Both the position numbers and the translations under genes were made by a program. This document shows positions 25,114-34,893 of a DNA stretch of 64,000 bases, in pieces. The stretch's first letter is position 1. The number at the start of each line of letters is the position of its first letter. A model generated the notes under the pieces. It saw only the letters and a program-made list of their open reading frames with translations. It did no database searches and was not told the origin of the DNA. Source of the DNA: Ectothiorhodospira shaposhnikovii (GTDB lineage Bacteria > Pseudomonadota > Gammaproteobacteria > Ectothiorhodospirales > Ectothiorhodospiraceae); contig NZ_NRSM01000006.1 of the NCBI RefSeq assembly GCF_016584105.1, positions 1 through 64,000 on the forward strand, read 5' to 3'.

Positions 25114-26179
25114 GGCGGGAAAGATCCTTGCGGAACAGGTGCAGCAGATCCCGGTGAAGGATGACCAAACCGACGATCATGCCCAGATAGATGGTGAGAA
25201 AGCGCCAGGCCAGAACCACCAGCAGCAGGTGCCCACCCGCCACCAGTCCGGAAAAAAAGTGCCCGAAACTGCCTTCGGCGATCCCCGACGCCCCCGGCGT
25301 GGGGGCGAAGTAGCTGATGAATGTGGTCACCACTTGAATGGCCAGCACCTGAAGGTAGTCCACGTCGTAACCCAGGGCATGGAGCAGGATGACGGGAAAC
25401 GAAAACAGCACCACCAGAAAGACCAGGGTGCTGAACACCGCCATCAGGGGAAAACGGTGGCCTCGCGCCAGAAAGCCCCGGAAACCATGGCGCAGGCGGA
25501 TCAGTTCGCGGCGCATCCGGTAGTGCCAGCGCCGCTGTCCGGCCGGCTGGATGAGACCACCGGTCGCCAGTAGCCCCAGCAGGGCATCCAGGGGGCGGGC
25601 CAGCAGCCGGGTGTGAAAAATGCAGATCCACAGGAAGCCCAGGTAGAGGAAGATGAACACCCCCAGGGCAAGGGCCAGCGCAGTGCTCCAGGCCACCTTG
25701 TCGGCCACCGAGGGGACCGCCATCAGGACCAGGGGAACCGCCGCAAAGATCATCACCATGGCCAGGGTGGTACGGATGGTGGTGGCGGCGGTGGCGGTAC
25801 CCAGAGGCATGCCCGCCTGCCGCAGATACAGTACCTGCACAAAGCCCCCGCCGGTGGCCAGGGGCGTGATATTGGAGACAAAAAGGTTCACGAACACCAG
25901 GCGGGTCATGCACCCGAACCCCGGCCGGTAACCCAGGGCGCGAACGGTGAAATAGAGCCGCAGGCCATCGGTCAAAAAGTATAAAAACAGCAAAAGCGTG
26001 CAAAAGGCCAGGATCTGCGGGGAAAACAGCCGGGGATCCAGCTGTACGGGGGTATCGTCGAAAAGGAGGTAGACCAGCCCGGCCCCGGCCAGGGTGAAGA
26101 GGATGAACAGGGAGGCAAAGGCCCGCAGACGCCGCTTTTCAAAGAGGCGGGACAGGCGATCAAGAGGGGGTGCGGACAT
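25100..26179 (-). CDS. Lysylphosphatidylglycerol synthase TM-region / UPF0104 flippase-like protein
   Basis: A protein of about 359 residues from ATG 26179 (MSAPPLDRLSRLF). It has seven to eight membrane helices and the LPG_synthase_TM signatures NLFVSNITPLATGGGFVQVL and YFAPTPGASGIAEGSFG. Stand-alone members of this family are often next to glycosyltransferases and are thought to handle lipid substrates across the inner membrane. It overlaps the glycosyltransferase fusion gene by 14 bases, so the pair is probably one functional unit acting on a lipid-linked sugar. It lacks the C-terminal lysyl-transfer domain of MprF. Confidence 0.8.
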   Translation of the reverse strand: MSAPPLDRLSRLFEKRRLRAFASLFILFTLAGAGLVYLLFDDTPVQLDPRLFSPQILAFCTLLLFLYFLTDGLRLYFTVRALGYRPGFGCMTRLVFVNLFVSNITPLATGGGFVQVLYLRQAGMPLGTATAATTIRTTLAMVMIFAAVPLVLMAVPSVADKVAWSTALALALGVFIFLYLGFLWICIFHTRLLARPLDALLGLLATGGLIQPAGQRRWHYRMRRELIRLRHGFRGFLARGHRFPLMAVFSTLVFLVVLFSFPVILLHALGYDVDYLQVLAIQVVTTFISYFAPTPGASGIAEGSFGHFFSGLVAGGHLLLVVLAWRFLTIYLGMIVGLVILHRDLLHLFRKDLSRREPT

Positions 26180-26290
26180 GGCGGCATCCAGATGGCTACG
26201 CGGTCTCCTTCCTCCCGGCGGGAGAAGGGTGACAGGCACCGTTTCTCCAGGCACCGTTTCTCCACGGGGAGGAAGGAGAGTAACCGGATC

Positions 26291-28198
26291 TTACGGCGCC
26301 AGATAGCCCCCGTTGCGAATATGCTCCACGATCAGGTCCGCCGCCGCTTCCGGGGTCATGCGGGTGGTGTCCACATGGATCTCCGGTGACTCGGGGCGTT
26401 CATAGGGCGAGTCGATGCCGGTGAAGTTCTTCAGTTCTCCCCGCCGGGCCTTGCGATAAAGCCCCTTGGGGTCACGGGCCTCCGCTGCTTCCAGGGGGGT
26501 GTCCACGAAGATTTCCAGGAACTCGCCGTCCTTGAGCAGTTCCCGGGCCATCTGCCGTTCCGAGCGGAAGGGGGAGATGAAGGCGGTGAGCACGATCAGG
26601 CCCGCGTCCACCATCAGACGGGCCACCTCCCCCACCCGGCGGATGTTCTCCACCCGGTCCGCATCGGTGAAACCCAGATCCTTGTTCAGGCCGTGACGGA
26701 TATTGTCTCCGTCCAGCAGGTAGGTATGGCGCCCTTCCGCGTGCAGCTTCTTCTCCACCAGGTTGGCGATGGTGGACTTGCCCGCCCCCGACAGGCCGGT
26801 GAACCAGAGCACGCAGGGCCGCTGCCCCTTGAGTCGGGCATGGGCCTCCTGATTGATGTCCACCGGCTGCAGATGGATGTTCTGGGAACGGCGCAGGGCA
26901 AAGTGGATCAGCCCCGCCGCCACGGTGTTGTTGCTCAGGCGATCGATGAGGATGAAACCGCCGGTGTCCCGATTGTCCGTGTAGGGGTCAAAGGCCACCG
27001 GCCGGTCCAGGCTGATGTTGCAGACCCCGATGGCGTTGAGTTCCAGCTTTTTCGCCGCCGTGTGTTCCAGGGTGTTCACGTTGACCTGATACTTGATGGT
27101 GGTGACCGAGGCGGTGACGGTGCGGGTACCCAGCTTGAGCAGATACTGGCGACCCGGCAACAGGGGTTCGTCGTGCATCCAGATCAGGGTGGTCTCGAAC
27201 TGGTCCGCCGTCCCCGCCGGTTCCCGGGCGGCGGAAATCATGTCGCCCCGGGAGATGTCGATCTCGTCGGTGAGGGTGAGGGTCACGGACTGACCGGCCA
27301 CCGCCTGTTCCAGGTCACCGTCCCGGGTGACGATGCGGGCCACGGTGCTCTCCTTGCCCGAGGGCTGGACCCGGATGCGGTCGCCGGGACGCACCACGCC
27401 GCCGGCCAGGGTGCCGGCATAGCCGCGAAAATCCAGGTTGGGACGGTTGACCCATTGCACCGGCAGGCGCAAGGGCGCCGCCTGCATGCGGTCCTCGTCG
27501 ATCTCCACCGTTTCCAGATAGCCCATGAGGGTGGGGCCGCGATACCAGTCCATGTTGGGGCTGGGGCTGACGATGTTGTCGCCCTTGAAGGCGGAGACCG
27601 GGATGAAGGTCACCGCCTCCACGCCGATCTGTCGGGCGAAGGCCTCGTAGTCGTCGCGGATGCGGCGATAGACCTGCTCGGAATAATCCACCAGGTCCAT
27701 CTTGTTGATGGCCACCACGATGGCGCGGATGCCCAGCAGGGACACCAGATAGCTGTGGCGCCGGGTCTGGGTAAGGATGCCCTTGCGGGCGTCCACCATC
27801 AGGATGGCGGCATCGGCGGTGGAGGCGCCGGTGACCATGTTGCGGGTGTACTGCTCATGCCCCGGGGTGTCGGCGACGATGAACTTGCGCCGGTCGGTGG
27901 AGAAGAAGCGGTAGGCCACGTCGATGGTGATGCCCTGCTCCCGCTCCGCCGCCAGGCCGTCCACCAGCAGGGCGAAGTCGATCTCCTCCCCCTGGGTACC
28001 CCAGCGGCGGGAGTCGGCCTGCAGGGCGGCCAGGTGATCCTCGAACAGCATCTGGGATTCATACAGCAGGCGCCCGATGAGGGTACTCTTGCCGTCGTCC
28101 ACGCTGCCGCAGGTGATGAAGCGCAGCAACCCCTTGTGCTGGTGCAGGTGCAGGTATTGCTCGATGTCGTCGGCAATCAGATCGGAAACGTGAGCCAT
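26291..28198 (-). CDS. cysNC: Bifunctional sulfate adenylyltransferase large subunit / APS kinase (CysNC)
   Basis: A 635-residue fusion. ATG 28198 overlaps the cysD stop by one base (TGATG); the open frame extending upstream is a shadow. The N-terminal GTPase (about 20-440) has [27 protein letters not shown] and INKMDLVD. The C-terminal APS kinase (about 455-630) has Walker [14 protein letters not shown] and [16 protein letters not shown]. With CysD it makes APS from sulfate and ATP, driven by GTP hydrolysis, and then PAPS. The product serves sulfate assimilation or the sulfotransferase upstream. No cysH is visible in the window. Confidence 0.97.
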   Translation of the reverse strand: MAHVSDLIADDIEQYLHLHQHKGLLRFITCGSVDDGKSTLIGRLLYESQMLFEDHLAALQADSRRWGTQGEEIDFALLVDGLAAEREQGITIDVAYRFFSTDRRKFIVADTPGHEQYTRNMVTGASTADAAILMVDARKGILTQTRRHSYLVSLLGIRAIVVAINKMDLVDYSEQVYRRIRDDYEAFARQIGVEAVTFIPVSAFKGDNIVSPSPNMDWYRGPTLMGYLETVEIDEDRMQAAPLRLPVQWVNRPNLDFRGYAGTLAGGVVRPGDRIRVQPSGKESTVARIVTRDGDLEQAVAGQSVTLTLTDEIDISRGDMISAAREPAGTADQFETTLIWMHDEPLLPGRQYLLKLGTRTVTASVTTIKYQVNVNTLEHTAAKKLELNAIGVCNISLDRPVAFDPYTDNRDTGGFILIDRLSNNTVAAGLIHFALRRSQNIHLQPVDINQEAHARLKGQRPCVLWFTGLSGAGKSTIANLVEKKLHAEGRHTYLLDGDNIRHGLNKDLGFTDADRVENIRRVGEVARLMVDAGLIVLTAFISPFRSERQMARELLKDGEFLEIFVDTPLEAAEARDPKGLYRKARRGELKNFTGIDSPYERPESPEIHVDTTRMTPEAAADLIVEHIRNGGYLAP

Positions 28199-29097
28199 CA
28201 GAAGTAACCCTCCTGTTTCTTCTTTTCCATGGAGGCGGCGCTGTCGTGGTCGATGACCCGGCCCTGGCGTTCGGAGGTGCGGGTGAGCAGCATCTCCTGG
28301 ATGATGGCCGGCAGGGTGTCGGCGGTGGACTCCACGGCCCCGGTGAGGGGGTAGCAACCCAGGGTGCGGAAGCGCACGCTGCGCAGCATGGGGGTCTCGC
28401 CCGGGTTCAGGGGCATGCGGTCGTCATCCACCATGATGAGGGTGCCGTTGCGCTCCACCACCGGACGCATGGCGGAAAAATACAACGGGACAATGGGGAT
28501 GTTCTCCAGGTGGATGTACTGCCAGATGTCCAGCTCGGTCCAGTTGGACAGGGGGAAGACGCGGATGGACTCCCCCGGGTGCTTGCGGGCGTTGTAGAGC
28601 TTCCACAGTTCCGGGCGCTGGTTCTTGGGGTCCCAGCGATGCTGGGCGGTGCGGAAGGAGAACACCCGCTCCTTGGCCCGGGATTTTTCCTCGTCACGCC
28701 GGGCGCCGCCGAAGGCCACGTCGAAGCCGTAATGGTCCAGGGCCTGCTTGAGGGCTTCGGTTTTCATGATGTCGGTGTGGATGGCGGAACCGTGGGTGAA
28801 GGGGTTGATGTCCTTCTCCACGCCATCCGGGTTGATGTGCACCAGCAGGTCCAGCCCCAGTTCCCTGGCCATGCGGTCGCGGAAGGCGTACATCTCGCGG
28901 AATTTCCAGCGGGTGTCCACGTGCAGCAGGGGGAACGGCGGCACGGAGGGATGAAAGGCCTTCATGGCCAGGTGCAGCATCACGGCGCTGTCCTTGCCGA
29001 TGGAGTAGAGCATCACCGGGTTGTCGGCCTCGGCGGCCACTTCCCGCATGATGTGGATGCTTTCCGCTTCCAGGCGTTGCAGGTGGGTCAGGGTCAT
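28198..29097 (-). CDS. cysD: Sulfate adenylyltransferase small subunit CysD
   Basis: A 299-residue PP-loop ATP pyrophosphatase. The motif [20 protein letters not shown] (about 29-48) is the modified SGGKDS loop, and [20 protein letters not shown] is the conserved active-site region. It forms a heterodimer with CysN. The gene leads the cysD-cysNC operon. A palindromic repeat at 29201 lies about 100 bases upstream, and no cys-type regulatory box was recognised. Confidence 0.97.
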   Translation of the reverse strand: MTLTHLQRLEAESIHIMREVAAEADNPVMLYSIGKDSAVMLHLAMKAFHPSVPPFPLLHVDTRWKFREMYAFRDRMARELGLDLLVHINPDGVEKDINPFTHGSAIHTDIMKTEALKQALDHYGFDVAFGGARRDEEKSRAKERVFSFRTAQHRWDPKNQRPELWKLYNARKHPGESIRVFPLSNWTELDIWQYIHLENIPIVPLYFSAMRPVVERNGTLIMVDDDRMPLNPGETPMLRSVRFRTLGCYPLTGAVESTADTLPAIIQEMLLTRTSERQGRVIDHDSAASMEKKKQEGYF

Positions 29098-29200
29098 GGG
29101 CTGGTGTGGTTCTCTGGCCTTGGTTGAATGGGTTGTAAACAGGGTGCTGCTTACCCTTCGGGAGATGGATGCTTCATCAAACAGCGATTTCAGTCACCTG

Positions 29201-29229
29201 CCGGATTCCCGCTTGTGCGGGAATGACGG
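29201..29229. repeat. Single palindromic repeat of the REP-like family
   Basis: GGATTCCCGCTTGTGCGGGA followed by ATGACGG, half of the paired form seen at 19286. It lies between the cysD start and the zinc-finger gene. Confidence 0.8.
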
Positions 29230-29265
29230 GGTCAGGACATGCCGGAGGGAGACCAGAACCGAAGA

Positions 29266-29484
29266 TCACTCTTCCAGGGTATAGACCGTGCTGCAGTAGG
29301 GGCACACGATGCGCCCGTCCCGGGCATCCTGGATCGGCAGGTAGACACGGGGGTGGGAGGCCCACAGGGCCGTGCCTGGCGCGGGACAGTGCAGGGGCAG
29401 GTCACGTCGACTGACACTGACGGCGGCCTGGGTGTTGGCCGTCCCGTAGGCGTCCTGGTTCAGTGCGGTCTTTGGATTCGGCAT
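29266..29484 (-). CDS. Zinc-finger domain protein of the NDUFS6/zf-CHCC type
   Basis: A 72-residue protein whose C-terminal half fits zf-CHCC: LHCPAPGTALWASHPRVYLP, then ARDGRIVCPYCSTVYTLEE, giving C, H and CxxC ligands in the usual order. The family includes the bacterial homologue of complex I subunit NDUFS6, and small stand-alone forms are common next to ilvE in gammaproteobacteria. The molecular role is unknown. It is preceded by AAGGAGCTC just upstream of ATG 29484. Confidence 0.85.
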   Translation of the reverse strand: MPNPKTALNQDAYGTANTQAAVSVSRRDLPLHCPAPGTALWASHPRVYLPIQDARDGRIVCPYCSTVYTLEE

Positions 29485-29814
29485 GACGAGCTCCTTTGGG
29501 GGATGAGAATGAAGGCTGACACAGCCGGATGGAAGGAACCTTTTGTTATCGTGTTATAGGATTTCCGGAGCTTTTGCCGGTTCCGTTTTTCTGCTATTGA
29601 CCCGTGGCGGCCTTTCGCAGGCCGTCATTCCCGCGCAGGCGGGAATCCAGTCAACCTCCGGGCATTCCGGACTCCCGCTTTCGCGGGAGTGACGGGGAAA
29701 TTCACTGCAGTGGCGGGGAAATTCCCCGCGGTAACGGTGAACTTCAATGGAATGGCGGCCAGGTTCCCTGGGGTGAAAGAAGCCCCCGGCGCTTCCCTGG
29801 ACGCCAGCGTTTCC
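29485..29814. other. Intergenic stretch between ilvE and the zinc-finger gene
   Basis: It holds a paired palindromic repeat (29622..29695) and short repeats of GGGGAAATTC just after it (29694-29735). No open frame with a start signal is seen. The AT-rich part around 29535-29600 probably contains the promoter of the zinc-finger gene, but I cannot place it with confidence. Confidence 0.5.
29622..29695. repeat. Pair of inverted palindromic repeats (REP/BIME-like)
   Basis: CCGTCATTCCCGCGCAGGCG plus GGAAT, then after about 25 bases ACTCCCGCTTTCGCGGGAGT plus GACGG. Same family and arrangement as 19286 and 40363. Confidence 0.85.
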
Positions 29815-30738
29815 CTAGACGAAGGTCAGCCAGCCTTCGTGCTTGGGATGACGGCCCTTGACCACGTCGAAATACAGGGTCTGCAACTTCTCGGTGATGG
29901 GACCACGACCACCATGACCGATGCTGCGGCCATCCAGCTGGCGGATGGGTGTGACTTCCGCCGCCGTGCCGGTGAAAAAGGCCTCGTCGGCAGCATAGAC
30001 CTCGTCCCGGGTGATGCGCTTTTCCCGCACCGGAATACCGCATTCATCGGCCAGGGTCATGATGGTGCGGCGGGTGATGCCGTCCAGGGCGGATGTCAGC
30101 TCGGGGGTGTAAATCACGCCGTCACTGACCAGGAAGAAGTTCTCGCCACTGCCCTCGGCCACATACCCTTCGGTGTCCAGCAGCAGGGCTTCGTCACAAC
30201 CGCAGGCCAGGGCCTCCTGCAGGGCCATCATGGAGTTCATGTAGTTGCCGTTGGCCTTGGCCTTGCACATGGTCACGTTGACATGGTGGCGACTGTAGGA
30301 AGAGGTCTTGACCCGGATCCCCCGCTCCATGTTCTCCGCGCCCAGGTAGGCGCCCCACTCCCAGGCGGCCACGATGACGTGCACCTTGAGGTTGTCGGCG
30401 CGCAGCCCCATGCCCTCGGCACCCAAAAAGCACATGGGCCGCAGGTAGGCACTCTTGAGGCCATTGTCCCGCACCGCGGCCACCTGGGCGGCGTTGAGTT
30501 CGTCAGGGGTGTAGGGGATGGTCATGCCCAGGATGTGGGCGGACCGGAACAGCCGGCGGGTGTGGTCTTCCAGTCGGAAAATGGCCGGGCCACGCTCCGT
30601 CTGGTAGGCGCGTACCCCTTCGAAGACCCCCATGCCGTAGTGAAGGGTATGGGTGAGTACATGGGTCTTGGCCTCGCGCCAGGGCACCATCTCGCCGTCG
30701 TACCAGATCAGACCATCGCGTTCGGCCATGGTGGACAT
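29815..30738 (-). CDS. ilvE: Branched-chain amino acid aminotransferase IlvE
   Basis: A 307-residue class IV PLP aminotransferase. ATG 30738 has AGGAAACG upstream. Conserved parts are THTLHYGMGVFEGVRAY, YLRPMCFLG, VTMCKAKANGNYMNSMMALQ (catalytic Lys region), AEGSGENFFLV and FFTGTAAEVTPIR. It interconverts Val, Leu and Ile with their oxo acids. IlvD, the preceding step of the pathway, is encoded at 52441, not adjacent. It lies 90 bases downstream of glnE on the same strand. Confidence 0.96.
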   Translation of the reverse strand: MSTMAERDGLIWYDGEMVPWREAKTHVLTHTLHYGMGVFEGVRAYQTERGPAIFRLEDHTRRLFRSAHILGMTIPYTPDELNAAQVAAVRDNGLKSAYLRPMCFLGAEGMGLRADNLKVHVIVAAWEWGAYLGAENMERGIRVKTSSYSRHHVNVTMCKAKANGNYMNSMMALQEALACGCDEALLLDTEGYVAEGSGENFFLVSDGVIYTPELTSALDGITRRTIMTLADECGIPVREKRITRDEVYAADEAFFTGTAAEVTPIRQLDGRSIGHGGRGPITEKLQTLYFDVVKGRHPKHEGWLTFV

Positions 30739-30827
30739 GAAACGTTTCCTCTCGTATTTCGGTATGGGTTCCCGGGTGAGACATGGGGCGGCACGGAACC
30801 CGGCGCGCACACCCTTCATGATCGCTG

Positions 30828-33734
30828 CTATGTCATCAGGCGTTGCCAGAAGGCGCGCACCTGCTCGCGTTCCCTCGCCCAGTCCACAACCGGCACCCTG
30901 GCAGGCATTTCCTGCAGGGTCAGCTCGTGGATCCGGTCCCTGAAACTCCGGTAGGTGTCCATCAGGAACAGGGCGTCATCCCTGGGCATCAGGCCGGTCT
31001 CGATCAGAGACTCCAGGATGCGGATGTTGTCGGGCCAGGTCGTGAGCTGGGGATGCCGGGCGGCATGGGCCAGAACCAGATATTGCACCATAAATTCAAT
31101 ATCCGCGATACCGCCGGGGTCTCTCTTGAGATCGAACCACGCAGGGTCGCGGGTGGCGTGTTTCTTCCACATCTTTTCCCGCATCTCGCGCACTTCCCGC
31201 CGCAGGGCGGCTTCGTCCCGGGGCTGGCGCAGCACGCGGCCACGCATGGCCTGAAAGGCTTCTGCGATGCGGGCATCCCCGGCCACCGGACGGGCACGCA
31301 CCAGGGCCTGGTGTTCCCAGGTCCAGGCGGAGCCGAGCTGGTAGTCCTCGAAGGCGGGCACGCTGGTCACCAGCAGACCCGAGGCACCGCTGGGGCGCAG
31401 CCGGGTGTCCACCTCGTAAAGCCGCCCCGCCCCGGTGAAGACCCCCAGGAAATGCAGTATTCGCTGGCCGACACGGGCAAAGAATTCGCTGTTGTCCAGC
31501 GGGCGTTCGCCGTCGGTCATGGCCTGTTCCCCCCGGCTGTCGTGCAGGAACACGATGTCCAGGTCCGAGCCGTAACCCAGTTCCAGCCCACCCAGCTTGC
31601 CGTAACCCACCACGGCAAAGCCCGGTTCGAAGGGCTCGCCGTCGACGAGACAGCGGGGACGGCCGTGTTTGGCGATCAGTTGTTCCAGCACCAGTCCCAG
31701 CACCCGCTCCAGCACCACTTCGGCGATCCAGGTCAGGTGGTCGCTGACCTTCATCACCGGCAGCACGTCCATGATGTCGGCGGCGGCCACCTTGAGGACC
31801 TGAACCTGCTTGAACATGCGCAGCCGGTCCATGACCTGCTCCAGGTCGTCCTGGGGGACCTGCACCAGTTCGTCGTTGAGGGCATCCATCAGTCCCTGGC
31901 GACCGGGCGGGGCGTAGAGACTGCGGGGGTCCAGCAGTTCATCCAGCAACAGGGGGTAGCGGGTCAGATGGTCGGCGATCCAGGGGCTGGCCTCGCACAG
32001 TCGCGCCAGCTGGGACAGGGCCAGGGGGTTCTCCACCAGCAGGGAAAGATAGACGGAACGCCGGGCGATGGTCTGCACCAGACGCAACAGGCGCTCCAGG
32101 GTGGCGTCGGGGTCCTTGAGGCCGCTGAGCACGCCCAGCATCAGGGGCATGAGCCGGTCCAGGCGCCCGCGCCCGGTGGCGGTGAGATTGCGGCAGGCGC
32201 TGCAGTCACGCAGGTGTTCCAGACCCGCCAGGGCGCTTTCCGGGCCGGTCAGGCCCAGGGTATCCAGCACCTCCAGACTGCGTTCCCGGCCGAGGGAACC
32301 CAGCCACAGGGCCGCCAGATCCCGTTGCGCCTCGGGCTGGGCGGCCTGTTCGACATCGTCATCGGCCCGTTGGGGGGCGGCAAAGACCTGCTCGAACTGG
32401 CCGTGCACCCGGCGCATGTGACGATCCAGGGTGGTTTCGAAGCTGTCCCAGTCCTCGAACCCCATGGACAGGGCCAGACGCAGGCGGTCCTGATCCTCCC
32501 GGGGCAGCCGGTGGGTCTGCTGATCCGCCACCATCTGCAGACGGTTTTCGGTGCGGCGCAGGAAATCATAGGCCTCCAGCAGGTGGCGCACCGCGTAGGC
32601 GGGCATCAGGTCCTGGGCCGCCAGTCGCTCCAGCACGGGCCGGATGCCCCGCAACTGCAGGGAGGGATCGCGTCCGGCACGAATGAGCTGGAAGGCCTGG
32701 CCGACGAACTCCACTTCCCGGATGCCGCCCTCCCCCAGCTTGATGTCCTGCTCCTTGCCCTTGCGCGCCGCCTCGCGGTTGATCAGGGCCTTCATGTCCC
32801 GCAGGGAGCCGAAGGCACCGAAGTCCAGATAGCGACGGTAGATGAAGGGGCGCAGCAGTGCATGGAGCTGTTCGGCGCTGTCCCGGTCGCCGGCCACGGC
32901 GCGGGCCTTGATCAGGGCATAGCGCTCCCATTCCCGGCCGTGGCTCTCGTAGTAATCTTCCAGGGCATCGAAGCTCATCACCAGGGGGCCGGTGTCGCCG
33001 AAGGGACGCAGGCGCATGTCCACCCGGTAGACGAAGCCGTCGGGGGTCTTTTCGTTGAGCACCTTGATCAGACGCTGCCCCAGACGGATGAAGAACTGCT
33101 GGTTGTCCAGGCAGCGTTCGCCGTCGGTCTGGCCGGTCCGGGGATAGGCGAAGATGAGGTCGATGTCGGAGGAGAAGTTGAGTTCATGTCCGCCCAGCTT
33201 GCCCATGCCCAGCACCACCAGACGCTGGGGTTGCCCGTCGGCATCCCGGGGTTCGCCGTGGCGGCACGCCATGTCCTGGTGGAGCCAGTCCAGGGCGGCG
33301 TCGATGAGGTGATCCGCCAGGGTGGAGAGGTCATCCAGGGTTTCCTCCAGGGTGGCCGTCCCGGTCAGGTCACGCCAGGCGATGCGAACCATCTCCCGGT
33401 TGCGGGCCTGGCGCAGCAGACGCATCAGGCCGGCCTCGTCCCCGGCCGTCTCCAGGGTATCCCGGACCCGGCGGCACATGTCCCCATCGCCGTAGACCCG
33501 CTCCAGGTCACCGGACGCCAGCAGGGCCATGAATGCTTCCGGACGGCGGATGGCGACACGGGCGACGAACTCGCTGTGGTACCAGACCCGGGCCAGGGAC
33601 CCTGGCCAGGGGCCGGGAGCCAGACCCTGGCTTTGACAGGCGGACAGGTAATCCTGGGCCAGGTTGAGAATGCCCGGTCGGGCCGCCTGGGGGATGCCGT
33701 CCAGGCAGAGGTCTTGAGAGGTGGGCGTGGTCAT
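30828..33734 (-). CDS. glnE: Glutamine synthetase adenylyltransferase/deadenylase GlnE
   Basis: A 968-residue bifunctional enzyme. It has two nucleotidyltransferase domains, each with a G-S/D-DxD motif: KLGGHELNFSSDIDLIFAYP (about 175-194) and YGKLGGLELGYGSDLDIVFL (about 703-722), separated by a regulatory linker and followed by PII-uridylyl-type helical domains. It adds and removes AMP on glutamine synthetase in response to PII and glutamine. Length and motif spacing match E. coli GlnE. It is followed by ilvE after 90 bases. Confidence 0.97.
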   Translation of the reverse strand: MTTPTSQDLCLDGIPQAARPGILNLAQDYLSACQSQGLAPGPWPGSLARVWYHSEFVARVAIRRPEAFMALLASGDLERVYGDGDMCRRVRDTLETAGDEAGLMRLLRQARNREMVRIAWRDLTGTATLEETLDDLSTLADHLIDAALDWLHQDMACRHGEPRDADGQPQRLVVLGMGKLGGHELNFSSDIDLIFAYPRTGQTDGERCLDNQQFFIRLGQRLIKVLNEKTPDGFVYRVDMRLRPFGDTGPLVMSFDALEDYYESHGREWERYALIKARAVAGDRDSAEQLHALLRPFIYRRYLDFGAFGSLRDMKALINREAARKGKEQDIKLGEGGIREVEFVGQAFQLIRAGRDPSLQLRGIRPVLERLAAQDLMPAYAVRHLLEAYDFLRRTENRLQMVADQQTHRLPREDQDRLRLALSMGFEDWDSFETTLDRHMRRVHGQFEQVFAAPQRADDDVEQAAQPEAQRDLAALWLGSLGRERSLEVLDTLGLTGPESALAGLEHLRDCSACRNLTATGRGRLDRLMPLMLGVLSGLKDPDATLERLLRLVQTIARRSVYLSLLVENPLALSQLARLCEASPWIADHLTRYPLLLDELLDPRSLYAPPGRQGLMDALNDELVQVPQDDLEQVMDRLRMFKQVQVLKVAAADIMDVLPVMKVSDHLTWIAEVVLERVLGLVLEQLIAKHGRPRCLVDGEPFEPGFAVVGYGKLGGLELGYGSDLDIVFLHDSRGEQAMTDGERPLDNSEFFARVGQRILHFLGVFTGAGRLYEVDTRLRPSGASGLLVTSVPAFEDYQLGSAWTWEHQALVRARPVAGDARIAEAFQAMRGRVLRQPRDEAALRREVREMREKMWKKHATRDPAWFDLKRDPGGIADIEFMVQYLVLAHAARHPQLTTWPDNIRILESLIETGLMPRDDALFLMDTYRSFRDRIHELTLQEMPARVPVVDWAREREQVRAFWQRLMT

Positions 33735-33826
33735 TACGGCAGCTTACGAGATGGGAGGCGAGGGTTCAATTTCGGTGACGGGATCGGGTGCGGGCGGGCA
33801 TCACGGCGGCGTCACCCGGCTTCGGC

Positions 33827-34888
33827 TCAGTCCTGCTCCCGGACGGCTTCGAATTCGGCCTTGCCGATGGCCTGATGGTAGGCCTCCCGGCCCGTGATCA
33901 GACCGGCATCCAGGAGACGGCGCAGGGCACCATCCATGGTCTGCATGCCCATCAGGGCGCCGGACTGCATGGTACCCAGCAGTTGTTCGGTCTTGCCCTC
34001 CCGCAACAGATTGGCAATCGCCGGTGTATTGACCAGGATCTCCACCGCCGCGAGACGTCCCTGGCCATCCTGCCGACGCACCAGTTGCTGCGAGATGACG
34101 CCGCGCAGGGAGGTGGACAGCATGGCCCGGATCTGGGCCTGTTTCATGGCGGGGAAGGCGTTGATGATGCGATCCACGGTGGCGGCGGCCCCGTTGGTAT
34201 GCAGGGTCCCCAGCACCAGGATGCCCGTCTCCGCCGCCGTGACCGCCAGGGAGATGGTTTCCAGATCCCGCATTTCACCCACCAGTATCACATCCGGATC
34301 TTCCCGCAGGGCGGAGCGCAGGGCGGCGGAGAAACCCTTGGTATGCAGCCCTACCTGCCGCTGGCTGATCAGGCAGCGCTTGCGTTCATGGACGAATTCG
34401 ATGGGGTCCTCGATGGTGATGATGTGCCCCCGGCGACGTTCGTTGATGTCGTTGACCATGGCCGCCAGGGTGGTGGTCTTGCCCGAACCGGTCTTGCCGG
34501 TCACCAGGACCAGCCCATGGCGCTGCATGCACAGACTGCGGATGACCGACGGCATGCCCAGACCGGCCAGGGTGAAGGACTGGCTGGGAATGGCGCGAAA
34601 CACGGCGGCAAGTCCATTCACATGACGAAACAGATTCACCCGGAAACGCGCCACCCCTTCGATGGCGTAGGCGAAGTCGGCCCCATCCTCCCGCTCGAAG
34701 CTCTCCCGGGCATTGCGGGGCATGATCTCCGCCATGAAGTCGCCGAGTTCCTGTCTGGTCAGAGGGGTGGAGCCCATGGCCTGGAGATCCCCATGGACCC
34801 GAATCCGGGGCGGGTCGCCGGATACCAGGTGAAGGTCCGACCCCTTTGCCTCCACCAGCTTTTTGAGGTAGTCATCCACATGGTGCAT
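33827..34888 (-). CDS. PilT-family twitching motility ATPase (second copy)
   Basis: A 353-residue ATPase from ATG 34888; a GTG at 34897 overlapping the previous stop is equally possible. Walker A is GKTGSGKTTTLAAM, the Asp box ITIEDPIEFVHERKRCLIS, Walker B DVILVGEMRD and the His box LGTLHTNGA. AIANLLREGK matches the PilT AIRNLIRE motif that is essential for retraction. The tetracysteine motif of assembly ATPases is absent. It is encoded right after another PilT-family gene and after a HEAT-repeat kinase. Assignment as PilT or PilU is left open. Confidence 0.9.
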   Translation of the reverse strand: MHHVDDYLKKLVEAKGSDLHLVSGDPPRIRVHGDLQAMGSTPLTRQELGDFMAEIMPRNARESFEREDGADFAYAIEGVARFRVNLFRHVNGLAAVFRAIPSQSFTLAGLGMPSVIRSLCMQRHGLVLVTGKTGSGKTTTLAAMVNDINERRRGHIITIEDPIEFVHERKRCLISQRQVGLHTKGFSAALRSALREDPDVILVGEMRDLETISLAVTAAETGILVLGTLHTNGAAATVDRIINAFPAMKQAQIRAMLSTSLRGVISQQLVRRQDGQGRLAAVEILVNTPAIANLLREGKTEQLLGTMQSGALMGMQTMDGALRRLLDAGLITGREAYHQAIGKAEFEAVREQD

Positions 34889-34893
34889 CCCTC

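Noticed and set aside
26190-26290. Short repeats (CAGGCACCGTTTCTCCA twice) as a regulatory array before cysNC's stop
   Set aside because: Two copies only, downstream of cysNC and upstream of the flippase-like gene; no palindrome or promoter is seen.
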